Shown: in pieces, positions 36,466-45,601 of the stretch | Layout of the letters: the number at the start of each line of letters is the position of its first letter | Numbering within the stretch: position 1 is the first letter of the stretch | NCBI RefSeq assembly: GCF_902499335.1 | Contig: NZ_CABVQK010000017.1 | Span: 147,399 to 211,398, forward strand | Length of the DNA stretch: 64,000 bases | Origin: Burkholderia lata | GTDB lineage: Bacteria > Pseudomonadota > Gammaproteobacteria > Burkholderiales > Burkholderiaceae | Reading direction: 5' to 3' | Notes under the pieces: generated by a model | Told to the model about the DNA's origin: nothing | Seen by the model: only the letters and a program-made list of their open reading frames with translations | The model's database searches: none | Translations under genes and position numbers: made by a program

Positions 36466-37237
36466 TTTTTCCGGCCGCCGAGAGCCTGACACGCGATGTG
36501 GCCGGATCTCTTTCGATGGCGGATTTGGGTGGGGCCTGCACCGATCCAATGCGTGTCCGGCTTGAGCGGCGGTGGTGCGCTACATGTCGCGTATCGTCTG
36601 GCAGCGACTCAAGGTGCTGGTTCGGGCAGGCTCGCATTCCGTTTTGACCATCCTCCTTCATCGACCCGTCCGTCGCCGATCCATGGCACGCGTGACAGCC
36701 GCTTCGTCCAATTTCCCGCGCAACACGACCACCACCGCACGATGACGTATGCGCACATGCGGCCGTCCGAGTCACCAGCGATCGCGGTCGGAAACATGAA
36801 CGCTCGACCGGCATCGATCCAGGCAAAATGAAATAAAAATGAAAGTATTGATGTAAGGATCGAGAGCCACGCGCTTGCTGTCATGTCGGCCGTCAATCAA
36901 CACGTTTCGACCCTTCGAAATGGCCCACCGGCGTCAAAAATGCGGCACTGCGTCGATTTTCGTGATCGTCGTCATCGGGCAATACAAAAAATTACTCATA
37001 AAAATCAGAAACATAGATTCACGCTAAAAAACGATGCTCTGCTGCGCTGCAGAAAATAATCAATCGCCTTATGCTGGTTAACCCGATCGCGTTTGAGCGG
37101 CGTCAAGTTTTCCGGTGATGCCGCTTTACATTTTGCCAACACTGGCGATTCACGAAATCTATCTGTCGATTTGATTTCGTTCCTTTCGTCTCGCCTGTCC
37201 CCGATGCAGTGCGCGACTTCATCAAGGCCTTGTTGAC
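36466..37237. other. Gene-free, partly AT-rich stretch before the nuoM-cyo cluster
   Basis: 772 bases without a gene I can support. Positions about 36828-36860 and 36960-37080 are strikingly A/T-rich for this genome (ATGAAATAAAAATGAAAG; AAAAAATTACTCATAAAAATC). The stretch probably contains the promoter and regulatory sites of the quinol oxidase cluster. No clear FNR half-site pair was found by eye. Short open frames on both strands are not convincing. Confidence 0.55.
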
Positions 37238-38767
37238 ATGCATGATTTCCCCTTCCTGAGCCTGGCCATCTGGGCTCCGATCCTGTTCGGCGCGTGCCTG
37301 CTGCGCGCCGGTTCCGACCATCATCCGCGTCGTACGCGGCTCATCGCACTCGTCGGCGCACTGGTGGGGCTTGCGGCCGTCGTGCCGCTGGTCGCCGGTT
37401 TCGATGCGCACTCGGCTGCGATGCAGTTCGCCGAAAGCCGCAACTGGCTGGCGGCATTCAATTCCGGATGGCGGGTCGGCATCGACGGCGCGTCGCTGTG
37501 GCTCGTCGTGCTGACCGCGTTCACGACGCTCGTGGTGGTGGTGGCGTCGTGGGAGTCGATCACGGTGCGCGTCGCGCAGTACTACGCGTCGTTCCTGATC
37601 CTGTCGGGGCTGATGGTCGGCGTGTTCGTCGCGCAGGACGGGCTGCTGTTCTTCATCTTCTTCGAGGCGACGCTGATTCCGCTGTACCTGCTGATCGGCA
37701 CGTGGGGGCGCGAGCGTCGCGTGTACGCGGCCGTGAAGTTCTTCTTCATCTCGTTCGCCGGCTCGCTGTTGCTGCTGATGGCGATGCTGTACCTGTACGC
37801 GCAGTCGCATACGTTCGACATGGCCGTATGGCGCACGCTGCAGCTCGGCTTCGCACCGCAGTTGCTGGTGTTCCTCGGCTTCTTCGCCGCATTCGCGGTC
37901 AAGGTGCCGATGTGGCCGGTCCACACGTGGCTGAGCGACGTCTACACCGACGGCCCGACCGGTGCTGCGCTGATGCTCGCGATGCTCAAGCTCGGCGGCT
38001 ACGGGTTCCTGCGCTTCGCGCTGCCGGTCACGCCCGATGCGAGCCACTTCTTCGCGCCGGCCGTGATCGCGCTGTCGCTGTTCGCGATCGTCTATGCGAG
38101 CCTGATCGCGCTCGCGCAGACCGATCTCGGCAAGCTGCTCGCGTATTCGACGGTCGCGCACATGGGGATCGTCACGCTCGGGCTGTTCCTGTTCAACCGG
38201 ATCGGCGTCGAAGGCGCGATCGTGCAGCTCGTGTCGTACGGCTTCGTCGCGGGCGCGATGCTGTTGTGCGTGAACGTGCTCGTCGATCGCACGAAGCAGC
38301 GCGAGATTGCCGCGTATGGCGGCGTCGCGGGCGTGATGCCGCGTTTCGCGACCTTCACGGTGCTGTTCGCGATGGCCAACGTCGGCCTGCCGGGCACGTC
38401 GGGGTTCGTCGGCGAGTTCATGGTCATCATGGGCGCGATCCGTTTCAACTTCTGGATCGGCGCCATTGCGGCACTCACGCTGATCCTCAGCGCGTCGTAC
38501 ACGCTGTGGATGCTCAAGCGCGTCGTGTTCGGCAAGGTCGCGAGCCAGCGGATCGCGAAACTCGCCGACCTGAACCGTCGCGAGATCGTGATGTTCGCGT
38601 CGCTCGCACTGGTCGTGCTGGCGGTCGGCATCGATCCGAAGCCGTTCACCGACGCGATCGATCCGACCGTCGGCAGGCTGATTGAAGACGCGAGCCATTC
38701 GAAGCTGCCGACAGGGGACGGCCCTGCGCAGCCGCAGCCGTCGTACATGGCATCGACGCGCGGCTGA
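37238..38767 (+). CDS. Stand-alone NuoM-type proton-translocating subunit
   Basis: A 509-residue polytopic membrane protein of the complex I NuoM/antiporter family, with about 13-14 membrane segments. The residues needed for proton movement in NuoM appear conserved: Glu in FFEATLIPLYLLIG (TM5), Lys in FAAFAVKVPMWPVHTWL (TM7), Lys in AMLKLGGYGF (TM8) and Glu in GFVGEFMVIMG (TM12). No other nuo gene is nearby. It is 275 bases upstream of cyoA on the same strand, so it may work with a quinol oxidase or another antiporter-like partner rather than in complex I. Function beyond proton or cation transport is inference. Confidence 0.88.
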   Translation: MHDFPFLSLAIWAPILFGACLLRAGSDHHPRRTRLIALVGALVGLAAVVPLVAGFDAHSAAMQFAESRNWLAAFNSGWRVGIDGASLWLVVLTAFTTLVVVVASWESITVRVAQYYASFLILSGLMVGVFVAQDGLLFFIFFEATLIPLYLLIGTWGRERRVYAAVKFFFISFAGSLLLLMAMLYLYAQSHTFDMAVWRTLQLGFAPQLLVFLGFFAAFAVKVPMWPVHTWLSDVYTDGPTGAALMLAMLKLGGYGFLRFALPVTPDASHFFAPAVIALSLFAIVYASLIALAQTDLGKLLAYSTVAHMGIVTLGLFLFNRIGVEGAIVQLVSYGFVAGAMLLCVNVLVDRTKQREIAAYGGVAGVMPRFATFTVLFAMANVGLPGTSGFVGEFMVIMGAIRFNFWIGAIAALTLILSASYTLWMLKRVVFGKVASQRIAKLADLNRREIVMFASLALVVLAVGIDPKPFTDAIDPTVGRLIEDASHSKLPTGDGPAQPQPSYMASTRG

Positions 38768-39042
38768 TCGCGGCACGTCGCGCGAGCGGGGTGCATCGCA
38801 CGGCGGTGCGGTCGTTGCACACACATCGATTCGATCGCGGTCCGGCGCAGGCAGCGCCGGGCCGGCTTTCGGCTGCGTGAAATTGCCCCGCGACAATCTG
38901 TCTCACGGCAGATTCTGCAATGATGATTTTCCGCATTAGCTGGTTTTTCATCGCACTCGCGCGACGTATGATTCGGCCACTTTCGTGGATCGAATGCGCA
39001 TCGGGCATACGCAAACGGATTCAATGACCCTCGGGCTGTGTG

Positions 39043-39930
39043 ATGAAAAGAAAAGCTTCAAAAGGCGGGGCGGCGCTGATGTCGATCGGCGCGGCTTTGA
39101 GCCTGTCAGGCTGTAATTTAGATGTACTAAATCCGAAAGGAAGCGTGGGCGCTGCCGAAAAGGCGCTGATCGCGACGTCCACCTGGGCGATGCTGATCGT
39201 CGTCGTGCCGGTGATTCTGCTCACGCTGTGGTTCGCGTGGCGTTACCGCGCGTCGAACCGCAACGCCACCTACGCGCCGAACTGGTCGCACTCGACTGCG
39301 ATCGAGGTCGTGATCTGGACGGTGCCGACGCTGATCATCCTGTTCCTCGCCGTGCTCACGTGGAAGACCACGCACGAGCTCGACCCGTACAAGCCGCTCG
39401 AGTCGTCGGTGAAGCCGATCGACGTCGAGGTCGTCGCACTCGACTGGAAGTGGCTGTTCATCTATCCGGAACTCGGTATCGCGTCGGTGAACCAGCTTGC
39501 GATTCCGGTCGGCACACCGGTGAACTTCCGCATCACGTCGGATTCGGTGATGAACTCGTTCTTCATCCCGCAGCTCGGCGGCCAGGTCTACGCGATGGCC
39601 GGCATGCAGACGCGCCTGCACCTGATCGCCGACGAGCCCGGCAACTACGCGGGCACGTCCGCCAACTTCAGCGGCCGCGGCTTCTCCGACATGAAGTTCC
39701 GCACGCTCGCCGAGCCGCGCGAACAGTTCGATGCATGGGTGCAGAAGGTGAAGGCGTCGCCGGACCGGCTCGACGCGACCGTGTACGGCACCGTCGCGCA
39801 GCCGAGCGAGAAGGCGCCCGTGCGCTACTTCTCGTCGGTCGACCCGCGGCTCTTCCACAACATCATCGCGAAATACAACGATGGCCACGTCCTCGACCTG
39901 AAGGACGCCGCCTGCGGCACGAAGGGGTAA
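39043..39930 (+). CDS. cyoA: Cytochrome o ubiquinol oxidase subunit II
   Basis: A 295-residue subunit II of the bo3-type quinol oxidase. It is a lipoprotein (lipobox SLSGC, Cys24) with two membrane segments (about 45-65 and 88-110) and a periplasmic cupredoxin-like domain. The domain contains WKWLFIYPELGIASVN and NSFFIPQLGGQVYAMAGMQ. The Cys/His ligands of a CuA centre are absent, as in quinol oxidases. ATG 39043 is preferred over the GTG one codon before. First gene of cyoABCD. Confidence 0.96.
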   Translation: MKRKASKGGAALMSIGAALSLSGCNLDVLNPKGSVGAAEKALIATSTWAMLIVVVPVILLTLWFAWRYRASNRNATYAPNWSHSTAIEVVIWTVPTLIILFLAVLTWKTTHELDPYKPLESSVKPIDVEVVALDWKWLFIYPELGIASVNQLAIPVGTPVNFRITSDSVMNSFFIPQLGGQVYAMAGMQTRLHLIADEPGNYAGTSANFSGRGFSDMKFRTLAEPREQFDAWVQKVKASPDRLDATVYGTVAQPSEKAPVRYFSSVDPRLFHNIIAKYNDGHVLDLKDAACGTKG

Positions 39931-39933
39931 CGC

Positions 39934-41940
39934 ATGTTCGGCAAACTCACACTATCGGCGATCCCGTTCGATCAGCCCATCATCATGGTGGCCGGTGCCT
40001 TCATGGGGCTGGCCGTGCTGGGCATTCTCGCCGCACTGACGATCACCGGCCGGTGGAAATGGCTGTGGACGGAATGGCTGACCACGGTCGACCACAAGAG
40101 GCTCGGCGTGATGTACATCATCGTCGCGCTGATCATGCTGCTGCGCGGCTTCGCCGACGCGATCATGATGCGCATGCAGCTCGCGCTCGCGTACAACGCG
40201 CCCGGCTACCTGCCGCCGCACCACTATGACCAGATCTTCACGGCACACGGCGTGATCATGATCTTCTTCATGGCGATGGTGTTCATGGTCGGCCTGATGA
40301 ACCTGATCGTGCCGCTGCAGATCGGCGCGCGCGACGTCGCGTTCCCGTTCATCAACTCGCTCTCGTTCTGGATGACGGCCGTCAGCGCGATCCTGATCAA
40401 CGTCTCGCTCGTGATCGGTGAATTCGCACAGACGGGCTGGCTCGCGTATCCGCCGCTGTCGGAGCTGCAGTTCAGTCCGGGGGTAGGGGTCGACTACTAC
40501 CTGTGGGCGCTGCAGATCTCGGGCGTCGGCACGCTGCTGACCGGCGTGAACTTCTTCGTGACGATCATCAAGATGCGCGCGCCGGGCATGACGCTGATGA
40601 AGATGCCGGTGTTCACGTGGACCGCGCTGTGCACGAACGTGCTGATCATGGCGTCGTTCCCGATCCTGACCGCGACGCTCGCGCTGCTCGGCCTCGACCG
40701 TTACCTCGGCATGCACTTCTTCACGAATGAAGCCGGCGGCAACGCGATGCTGTACCTGAACCTGATCTGGGCATGGGGCCACCCGGAGGTGTACATCCTG
40801 ATCCTGCCGGCGTTCGGCATCTTCTCGGAAGTCATCTCGACGTTCGCGAAGAAGCCGCTGTTCGGCTACAAGACGATGGTGTACGCGACCTGCGCGATCA
40901 TGGTGCTGTCGTTCCTCGTCTGGCTGCACCACTTCTTCACGATGGGCTCGGGTGCGAACGTGAATGCGTTCTTCGGCATCATGACGATGATCATCGCGAT
41001 CCCGACCGGCGTGAAGGTGTTCAACTGGCTGTTCACGATGTACCGCGGCCGGATCGAATTCACGACGCCGGTGCTGTGGACGATCGGCTTCATGGTCACG
41101 TTCACGCTCGGCGGCATGACCGGCGTGATGATGGCGATTCCCGGCGCGGACTTCGTGCTGCACAACAGCCTGTTCCTGATCGCGCACTTCCACAACGTGA
41201 TCATCGGCGGCGTGCTGTTCGGCTATCTCGCGGGCTTCAATTACTGGTTCCCGAAGGCGTTCGGCTTCAAGCTGAACGAGAAGCTCGGCAAGGCCGCGTT
41301 CTGGTTCTGGCAGATCGGCTTCTACGTCGCGTTCGTGCCGCTCTACGTGCTCGGCTTCATGGGCATGACGCGCCGGATCAACCACTACGACAACCCGGCC
41401 TGGCATCCGTGGCTGCTGGTCGCCGCATTCGGCGCCGTGCTGATCGCGATCGGCATTGCGTGCCAGCTGCTGCAACTGGTGGTCAGCATCCGCAACCGCA
41501 ACCTGCCCGAGTACCGCGACACGACGGGCGATCCGTGGGGCGGCCGCACGCTGGAGTGGGCGACCTCGTCGCCGCCGGCCGACTACAACTTCGCGGTGAT
41601 CCCGCAGGTGCGCACGCTCGACGCGTACGCCGACATGAAGGCACGCGGCGACGGCCGGCCGAACCCGGCGGAAATTCGTGACATCCACATGCCGTCGAAT
41701 ACCTGCGCGGGCCTTGTGATTGCGATCTTCAGCCTGGTGCTCGGCTTCGCGCTGGTGTGGCACATCTGGTGGATGGCGATCGGCGGGCTCGTCGGGATCG
41801 TCGCGACGCTCGTGATCTACAGCTCGCGTGACAACGACGGCTATTACATCCCCGCGTCGACGGTGCGGAAGATCGAAGACAAGCAGCCGACGAAGCGCGT
41901 GGCCGCGCGCGTCGACGACGTGGAACTGGAGGCCAACTGA
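39934..41940 (+). CDS. cyoB: Cytochrome o ubiquinol oxidase subunit I
   Basis: The 668-residue catalytic heme-copper subunit, which reduces O2 to water and pumps protons. Heme and CuB ligands are visible in TAHGVIMIFFMAMVF, WGHPEVYILILPAFG (with the His-Tyr pair), HHFFTMGSGAN and HFHNVIIGG. The extra N- and C-terminal segments typical of quinol oxidase subunit I are present. It follows cyoA by three bases and overlaps cyoC (ATGA). Confidence 0.98.
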   Translation: MFGKLTLSAIPFDQPIIMVAGAFMGLAVLGILAALTITGRWKWLWTEWLTTVDHKRLGVMYIIVALIMLLRGFADAIMMRMQLALAYNAPGYLPPHHYDQIFTAHGVIMIFFMAMVFMVGLMNLIVPLQIGARDVAFPFINSLSFWMTAVSAILINVSLVIGEFAQTGWLAYPPLSELQFSPGVGVDYYLWALQISGVGTLLTGVNFFVTIIKMRAPGMTLMKMPVFTWTALCTNVLIMASFPILTATLALLGLDRYLGMHFFTNEAGGNAMLYLNLIWAWGHPEVYILILPAFGIFSEVISTFAKKPLFGYKTMVYATCAIMVLSFLVWLHHFFTMGSGANVNAFFGIMTMIIAIPTGVKVFNWLFTMYRGRIEFTTPVLWTIGFMVTFTLGGMTGVMMAIPGADFVLHNSLFLIAHFHNVIIGGVLFGYLAGFNYWFPKAFGFKLNEKLGKAAFWFWQIGFYVAFVPLYVLGFMGMTRRINHYDNPAWHPWLLVAAFGAVLIAIGIACQLLQLVVSIRNRNLPEYRDTTGDPWGGRTLEWATSSPPADYNFAVIPQVRTLDAYADMKARGDGRPNPAEIRDIHMPSNTCAGLVIAIFSLVLGFALVWHIWWMAIGGLVGIVATLVIYSSRDNDGYYIPASTVRKIEDKQPTKRVAARVDDVELEAN

Positions 41941-42548
41941 TGTTGCAGAAAACCTTGAGCGCAACCCTGCTCGAGCACGACGACCATCCGCCGTCGCACT
42001 CGGTGTTCGGGTTCTGGCTGTACCTGATGACCGACTGCGTGATCTTCGCAGCGCTGTTCGCGACGTTCGCGGTGCTCGGCCAGCAGCATGCGGGTGGGCC
42101 GACCGCGAAAGACCTGTTCGACATTCCGGGCGTCGCGGTGGAAACCGCCGCGCTGCTGCTGTCGAGCATCACGTACGGTTTCGCGATGCTCGCCGCGTAC
42201 AAGCAGCGGCGCGGCGCGCTGCTCGCGTGGCTCGCGGTGACGTTCGTGCTCGGCGCGGCGTTTCTCGTGATGGAACTGCGCGAGTTCTCGCACCTGATCG
42301 CGGAAGGCGCGGGCCCGCAGCGCAGCGCGTTCCTGTCGGCGTTCTTCACGCTGGTCGGCACGCACGGGCTGCACGTCACTGCCGGCCTGCTGTGGATGAT
42401 CGTGCTCGCCGGGCAGATCGTGTTCCGCGGCGGCGACCTGACCGATCGCGACCTGCGACGCCTGACGTGCCTGAGCCTCTTCTGGCACTTCCTCGACATC
42501 GTGTGGATCTGCGTGTTTTCCTTTGTCTATCTCGCGAGCGTGATCTAA
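41940..42548 (+). CDS. cyoC: Cytochrome o ubiquinol oxidase subunit III
   Basis: A 202-residue five-helix subunit III. Family sequences are FGFWLYLMTDCVIFAALFATFAVL, LLLSSITYGFAM and GTHGLHVTAGLLWM. The start overlaps the cyoB stop by one base. It supports assembly and stability of the oxidase. The last codon is directly followed by cyoD. Confidence 0.97.
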   Translation: MLQKTLSATLLEHDDHPPSHSVFGFWLYLMTDCVIFAALFATFAVLGQQHAGGPTAKDLFDIPGVAVETAALLLSSITYGFAMLAAYKQRRGALLAWLAVTFVLGAAFLVMELREFSHLIAEGAGPQRSAFLSAFFTLVGTHGLHVTAGLLWMIVLAGQIVFRGGDLTDRDLRRLTCLSLFWHFLDIVWICVFSFVYLASVI

Positions 42549-42881
42549 ATGGCCCATTCGCATTCGTCTCAACTCGAAGAAGGGCACGGCAGTGTCGGTG
42601 GGTACTTCGCCGGTTTCATCCTGTCGGTGCTGCTCACGGCCGCGTCGTTCGGCCTCGTGATGGGCGGCGTGCTGTCGCCGCACGCGTCGCTGATCGCGCT
42701 TGCCGTGCTCGCGTTCGTGCAGATCGTCGTGCACCTCGTGTACTTCCTGCACATGAACGGCTCGTCGGGCCAGCGCTGGAACGTGATGGCGTTCAGCTAC
42801 ACGGTGCTGACCGCGGCGATCCTGATCGTCGGCACGCTTTGGGTGATGCACAACGTCAGCATGAACATGATGTCGCGCTGA
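42549..42881 (+). CDS. cyoD: Cytochrome o ubiquinol oxidase subunit IV
   Basis: A 110-residue three-helix subunit needed for assembly of the binuclear centre. GSVGGYFAGFILSVLLT and AFVQIVVHLVYFLHMNGSSGQRWN are typical. The ATG abuts the cyoC stop codon. No cyoE (heme O synthase) follows, so heme O must be supplied by a gene elsewhere. A terminator follows. Confidence 0.96.
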   Translation: MAHSHSSQLEEGHGSVGGYFAGFILSVLLTAASFGLVMGGVLSPHASLIALAVLAFVQIVVHLVYFLHMNGSSGQRWNVMAFSYTVLTAAILIVGTLWVMHNVSMNMMSR

Positions 42882-42924
42882 GCGGCATCGCGGCGCAGCG
42901 GTCGATATCCATGCGCTTTCATGA

Positions 42925-42954
42925 AAAAAGGCGGCACGCGAGTGCCGCCTTTTT
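42925..42954 (+). terminator. Rho-independent terminator after cyoD
   Basis: GGCGGCAC-GCGA-GTGCCGCC stem flanked by an A-run and a T-run. Confidence 0.88.
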
Positions 42955-42988
42955 GTTTTTCCCGGCCGCGTTGCGCCGGGCCGCGGGA

Positions 42989-43288
42989 TCAGTGCCGCGT
43001 GCCCGCATCGGCCGTCAGCGCATGCGTGCAGTCCGCACGGTACTCGGCGGCGAGGCGATGTTTCGCGCCGTCGAGATCGTCGGGGTAGTAAGGGCTCGCG
43101 TGCGCGGGATCGTAGCCGACCTGTTCGAGTTCGGTCAGCTCGCGCACGAGGTCCGCATGCGTGACGTCGTGGCCGGTGTGAACGAACGGGTACGCGTTGC
43201 ATTCCTGCGGTGTCAGGTGAGGTGCCGCGAACGCGGCGGTGCTGGCGCATGCGAGCAGCATGCAGGCGACGGTGGTCGACAGTTTCAT
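42989..43288 (-). CDS. DUF4148-like exported small protein
   Basis: A 99-residue protein with a cleavable signal peptide (ACASTAAFA). The mature part has HADLVRELTELEQVGYDPAHASPYYPDDLDGAKHRL, the pattern of the DUF4148 family common in Burkholderiales (short helix RxEL..LE..GY.P). Its function is unknown. It is divergent from the two-component regulator gene and is one of two such proteins bracketing this signalling/efflux region. Confidence 0.82.
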   Translation of the reverse strand: MKLSTTVACMLLACASTAAFAAPHLTPQECNAYPFVHTGHDVTHADLVRELTELEQVGYDPAHASPYYPDDLDGAKHRLAAEYRADCTHALTADAGTRH

Positions 43289-43504
43289 CCGGTAGCTCCT
43301 GGTTGCGCGGCCCGATGCCGCATGACGTCAGCGTAGGCGGCGCGCACGACGGGGCGGGCGACGCACGGATGAAACATGTTTCACCCGTGCGCCAAGGCAC
43401 CGGATGAAGCATTTTTCATGTAACGCCGGACGGCGATCGGGGCGTCTACGATAGTCGCGGGCGCATCGCGTGCGCCCGTCATGACGTTCATTGCGAGGGC
43501 AACC

Positions 43505-44179
43505 ATGCGAGTACTGACGGTCGAGGATGATGCGGTGACCGCGAACGAAATCGTCGGCGAACTGACCGCGCGCGGGTTCGAGGTCGACTGGATCGACAAC
43601 GGCCGCGAAGGCATGCTGCGCGCGATGAGCGCATCGTACGACGCGATCACGCTCGACCGGATGCTGCCGGGCGCGGACGGCCTCGCGATCCTGACCGCGA
43701 TGCGTACGGTCGGCATCGATACACCGGTGCTGATGCTGAGCGCGCTCGGCGATGTCGACGAGCGCATCCGCGGGCTGCGCGCGGGCGGCGACGATTACCT
43801 GACGAAGCCGTTCGACTCCGGCGAACTGAGCGCGCGCATCGAGGTGCTGCTGCGTCGCCGGCAGGCGTCGGGCGTGCCGCAGCAGACGCTGTTGAAGGTC
43901 GGTGCGCTCGAGCTCGATCTCATTTCGCGCTGCGCGCGTCGCGGGGCCGACGAGATTCCGCTGTTGCCGACCGAGTTCCGCGTGCTCGAATTCATGATGC
44001 GCAATGCGGGCCAGACGATCACGCGCACGATGCTGTTCGAGACGGTGTGGGGCTATCACTTCGATCCGGGCACCAACCTGATCGACGTCCACATGGGCCG
44101 GCTGCGCAAGAAGATCGATCCGCCCGGCGCGACCCCGATGATCCAGACGGTGCGCGGCTCGGGCTACATGCTCGCGTGA
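43505..44179 (+). CDS. OmpR-family response regulator
   Basis: A 224-residue two-domain regulator. The receiver has the acidic pair near EDD (7-9), phosphoacceptor Asp51 in ITLDRMLPG and Lys101 in DYLTKPF. A winged-helix DNA-binding domain follows (LLPTEFRVLEFMMRNAG ... DVHMGRLRKKIDPPG). The ATG at 43505 fits MRVLTVED. The next gene encodes its likely kinase. The target is probably the nearby divergent efflux operon (inference). Confidence 0.94.
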   Translation: MRVLTVEDDAVTANEIVGELTARGFEVDWIDNGREGMLRAMSASYDAITLDRMLPGADGLAILTAMRTVGIDTPVLMLSALGDVDERIRGLRAGGDDYLTKPFDSGELSARIEVLLRRRQASGVPQQTLLKVGALELDLISRCARRGADEIPLLPTEFRVLEFMMRNAGQTITRTMLFETVWGYHFDPGTNLIDVHMGRLRKKIDPPGATPMIQTVRGSGYMLA

Positions 44180-44190
44180 CGGAGGCCCGG

Positions 44191-45582
44191 ATGGATGCGG
44201 CTCGCGCGGCGAACTTCACGCGCCGCTGGCACACGACGACGTTTCGCTGGCTGTGCGCGTATGCGGCGATCTTCTCGGTTTCGCTGCTCGTGCTCGCGGG
44301 CGTGATCAGCGTGGCCGCGACGCACACGATGACGCGCGACACCGACGAGGTGCTCGCGTGGCAACTGATCTATTTCGATTCGATTCCCGATGCCGAGCTG
44401 CCGCTCGCGATCCACCGGCGGCTCGAGCACGAGCACATGCATACCAGTTTCTACGGGCTGTTCGACGCGAACGGGCGCCGCGTGGCCGGGGACATTGCGA
44501 CGCCGCCCGCACTGCGTACGGATCGCAACGGACGTACGCTGAACCGCACGCTTGCGCCGCTCGATGGCCAGCCCGCACCGATCACGCGCGCGATGGCCGT
44601 ACGCCGCGACAACGGGATGACGCTGGTCGTCGCACGCGACCTGTCGCATTTCATCCAGATCCGCGACGTCGCGATCCGCGGGCTCGTGATCGGCGGCGTG
44701 ATGATCCTAATCGCGGGCATCGCGGGCGGCAGCATGCTCGGCATGCGGCAGATGCGCCGCGTCGCCGCGATCCGGCGCGTCACGCGGCAGATCGCCGAGG
44801 GCGATCTCGGCAAGCGGCTGCCGGTTGGACGCTACGACGAACTCGACCTGCTCGCGCATCTCGTGAACCACATGCTCGACGAAGTCGAGCGGCTGATGGG
44901 CGAGGTGCGTCATACCTGCGATGGCATCGCGCACGATCTGCGCACGCCGCTCGCACGCGTGCACACGATGCTGGCCCGGCTCGCGGAGCAGCCGTTTTGC
45001 GCGGACGATCCCGCGTCGTCGGCACTGCTCGCGACGGCGCGCGACGAGACCGACCGGTTGCTCGAGCGCTTTCGGGCGATGCTGCGCATCTCCGAGATCG
45101 GCACGCTGAGCCGGCGCGGCGGCTTTGCCGCGGTCGACGTCACGGCCTTGCTGCGCGACGTATGCGAGCTCTACGAACCGCTGGCCGAGGCCGTCGACGT
45201 GTCGTTCGAGCTCGCGGCGACACCGGTCGACCGCATTCATGGCGATCGTGCGCTGCTGTTCGAGGCGTTCAGCAATCTCGCGGACAACGCGATCAAGTTC
45301 ACGCCGCCGGGCGGCCGCGTGCGCGTCGCCCTCCACGCAACGCCGAGCGGGCCGCTCGTGCGAATCGAAGACACCGGGCCCGGCATCCCGCCAGGTGAGC
45401 GCGACGCGGTGCTCGAGCGCTTCTATCGTGGCGAGCGCACGCGCCATGTGAGCGGCTCGGGGCTGGGACTGAGCATCGTCTCGGCGGTGATGCACGTGCA
45501 CGGCTTCGCGCTGCGAATCGGCGATGCGCCACTGGCCGGTGCGGCGATCACGGTCGAGTGCTGGCCGCGCTCGCTCGCATGA
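44191..45582 (+). CDS. Sensor histidine kinase
   Basis: A 463-residue membrane kinase. Two membrane segments (about 22-42 and 165-187) flank a periplasmic sensor of about 120 residues rich in charged and His residues (RRLEHEHMHTSF). HAMP, H-box DGIAHDLRTPLARV (phosphoacceptor His), N-box SNLADNAIKFT, and GPGIPPG and GSGLGLSIV ATP-lid motifs follow. ATG 44191 with GGAGG is preferred to a GTG overlapping the regulator's stop. Partner of the preceding regulator. Confidence 0.94.
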   Translation: MDAARAANFTRRWHTTTFRWLCAYAAIFSVSLLVLAGVISVAATHTMTRDTDEVLAWQLIYFDSIPDAELPLAIHRRLEHEHMHTSFYGLFDANGRRVAGDIATPPALRTDRNGRTLNRTLAPLDGQPAPITRAMAVRRDNGMTLVVARDLSHFIQIRDVAIRGLVIGGVMILIAGIAGGSMLGMRQMRRVAAIRRVTRQIAEGDLGKRLPVGRYDELDLLAHLVNHMLDEVERLMGEVRHTCDGIAHDLRTPLARVHTMLARLAEQPFCADDPASSALLATARDETDRLLERFRAMLRISEIGTLSRRGGFAAVDVTALLRDVCELYEPLAEAVDVSFELAATPVDRIHGDRALLFEAFSNLADNAIKFTPPGGRVRVALHATPSGPLVRIEDTGPGIPPGERDAVLERFYRGERTRHVSGSGLGLSIVSAVMHVHGFALRIGDAPLAGAAITVECWPRSLA

Positions 45583-45601
45583 CGGCGTCAGGAAACGGTC
45601 G

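Noticed and set aside
36359..36826. A minus-strand frame of 155 codons over tRNA-Ser
   Set aside because: Its C-terminal part (ETEGFEPSIQV) is the well-known false translation of a tRNA-Ser gene.
36609..36896. A possible 95-residue membrane protein on the minus strand
   Set aside because: One hydrophobic run only, no ribosome-binding site and no recognisable family, so it was left as intergenic.
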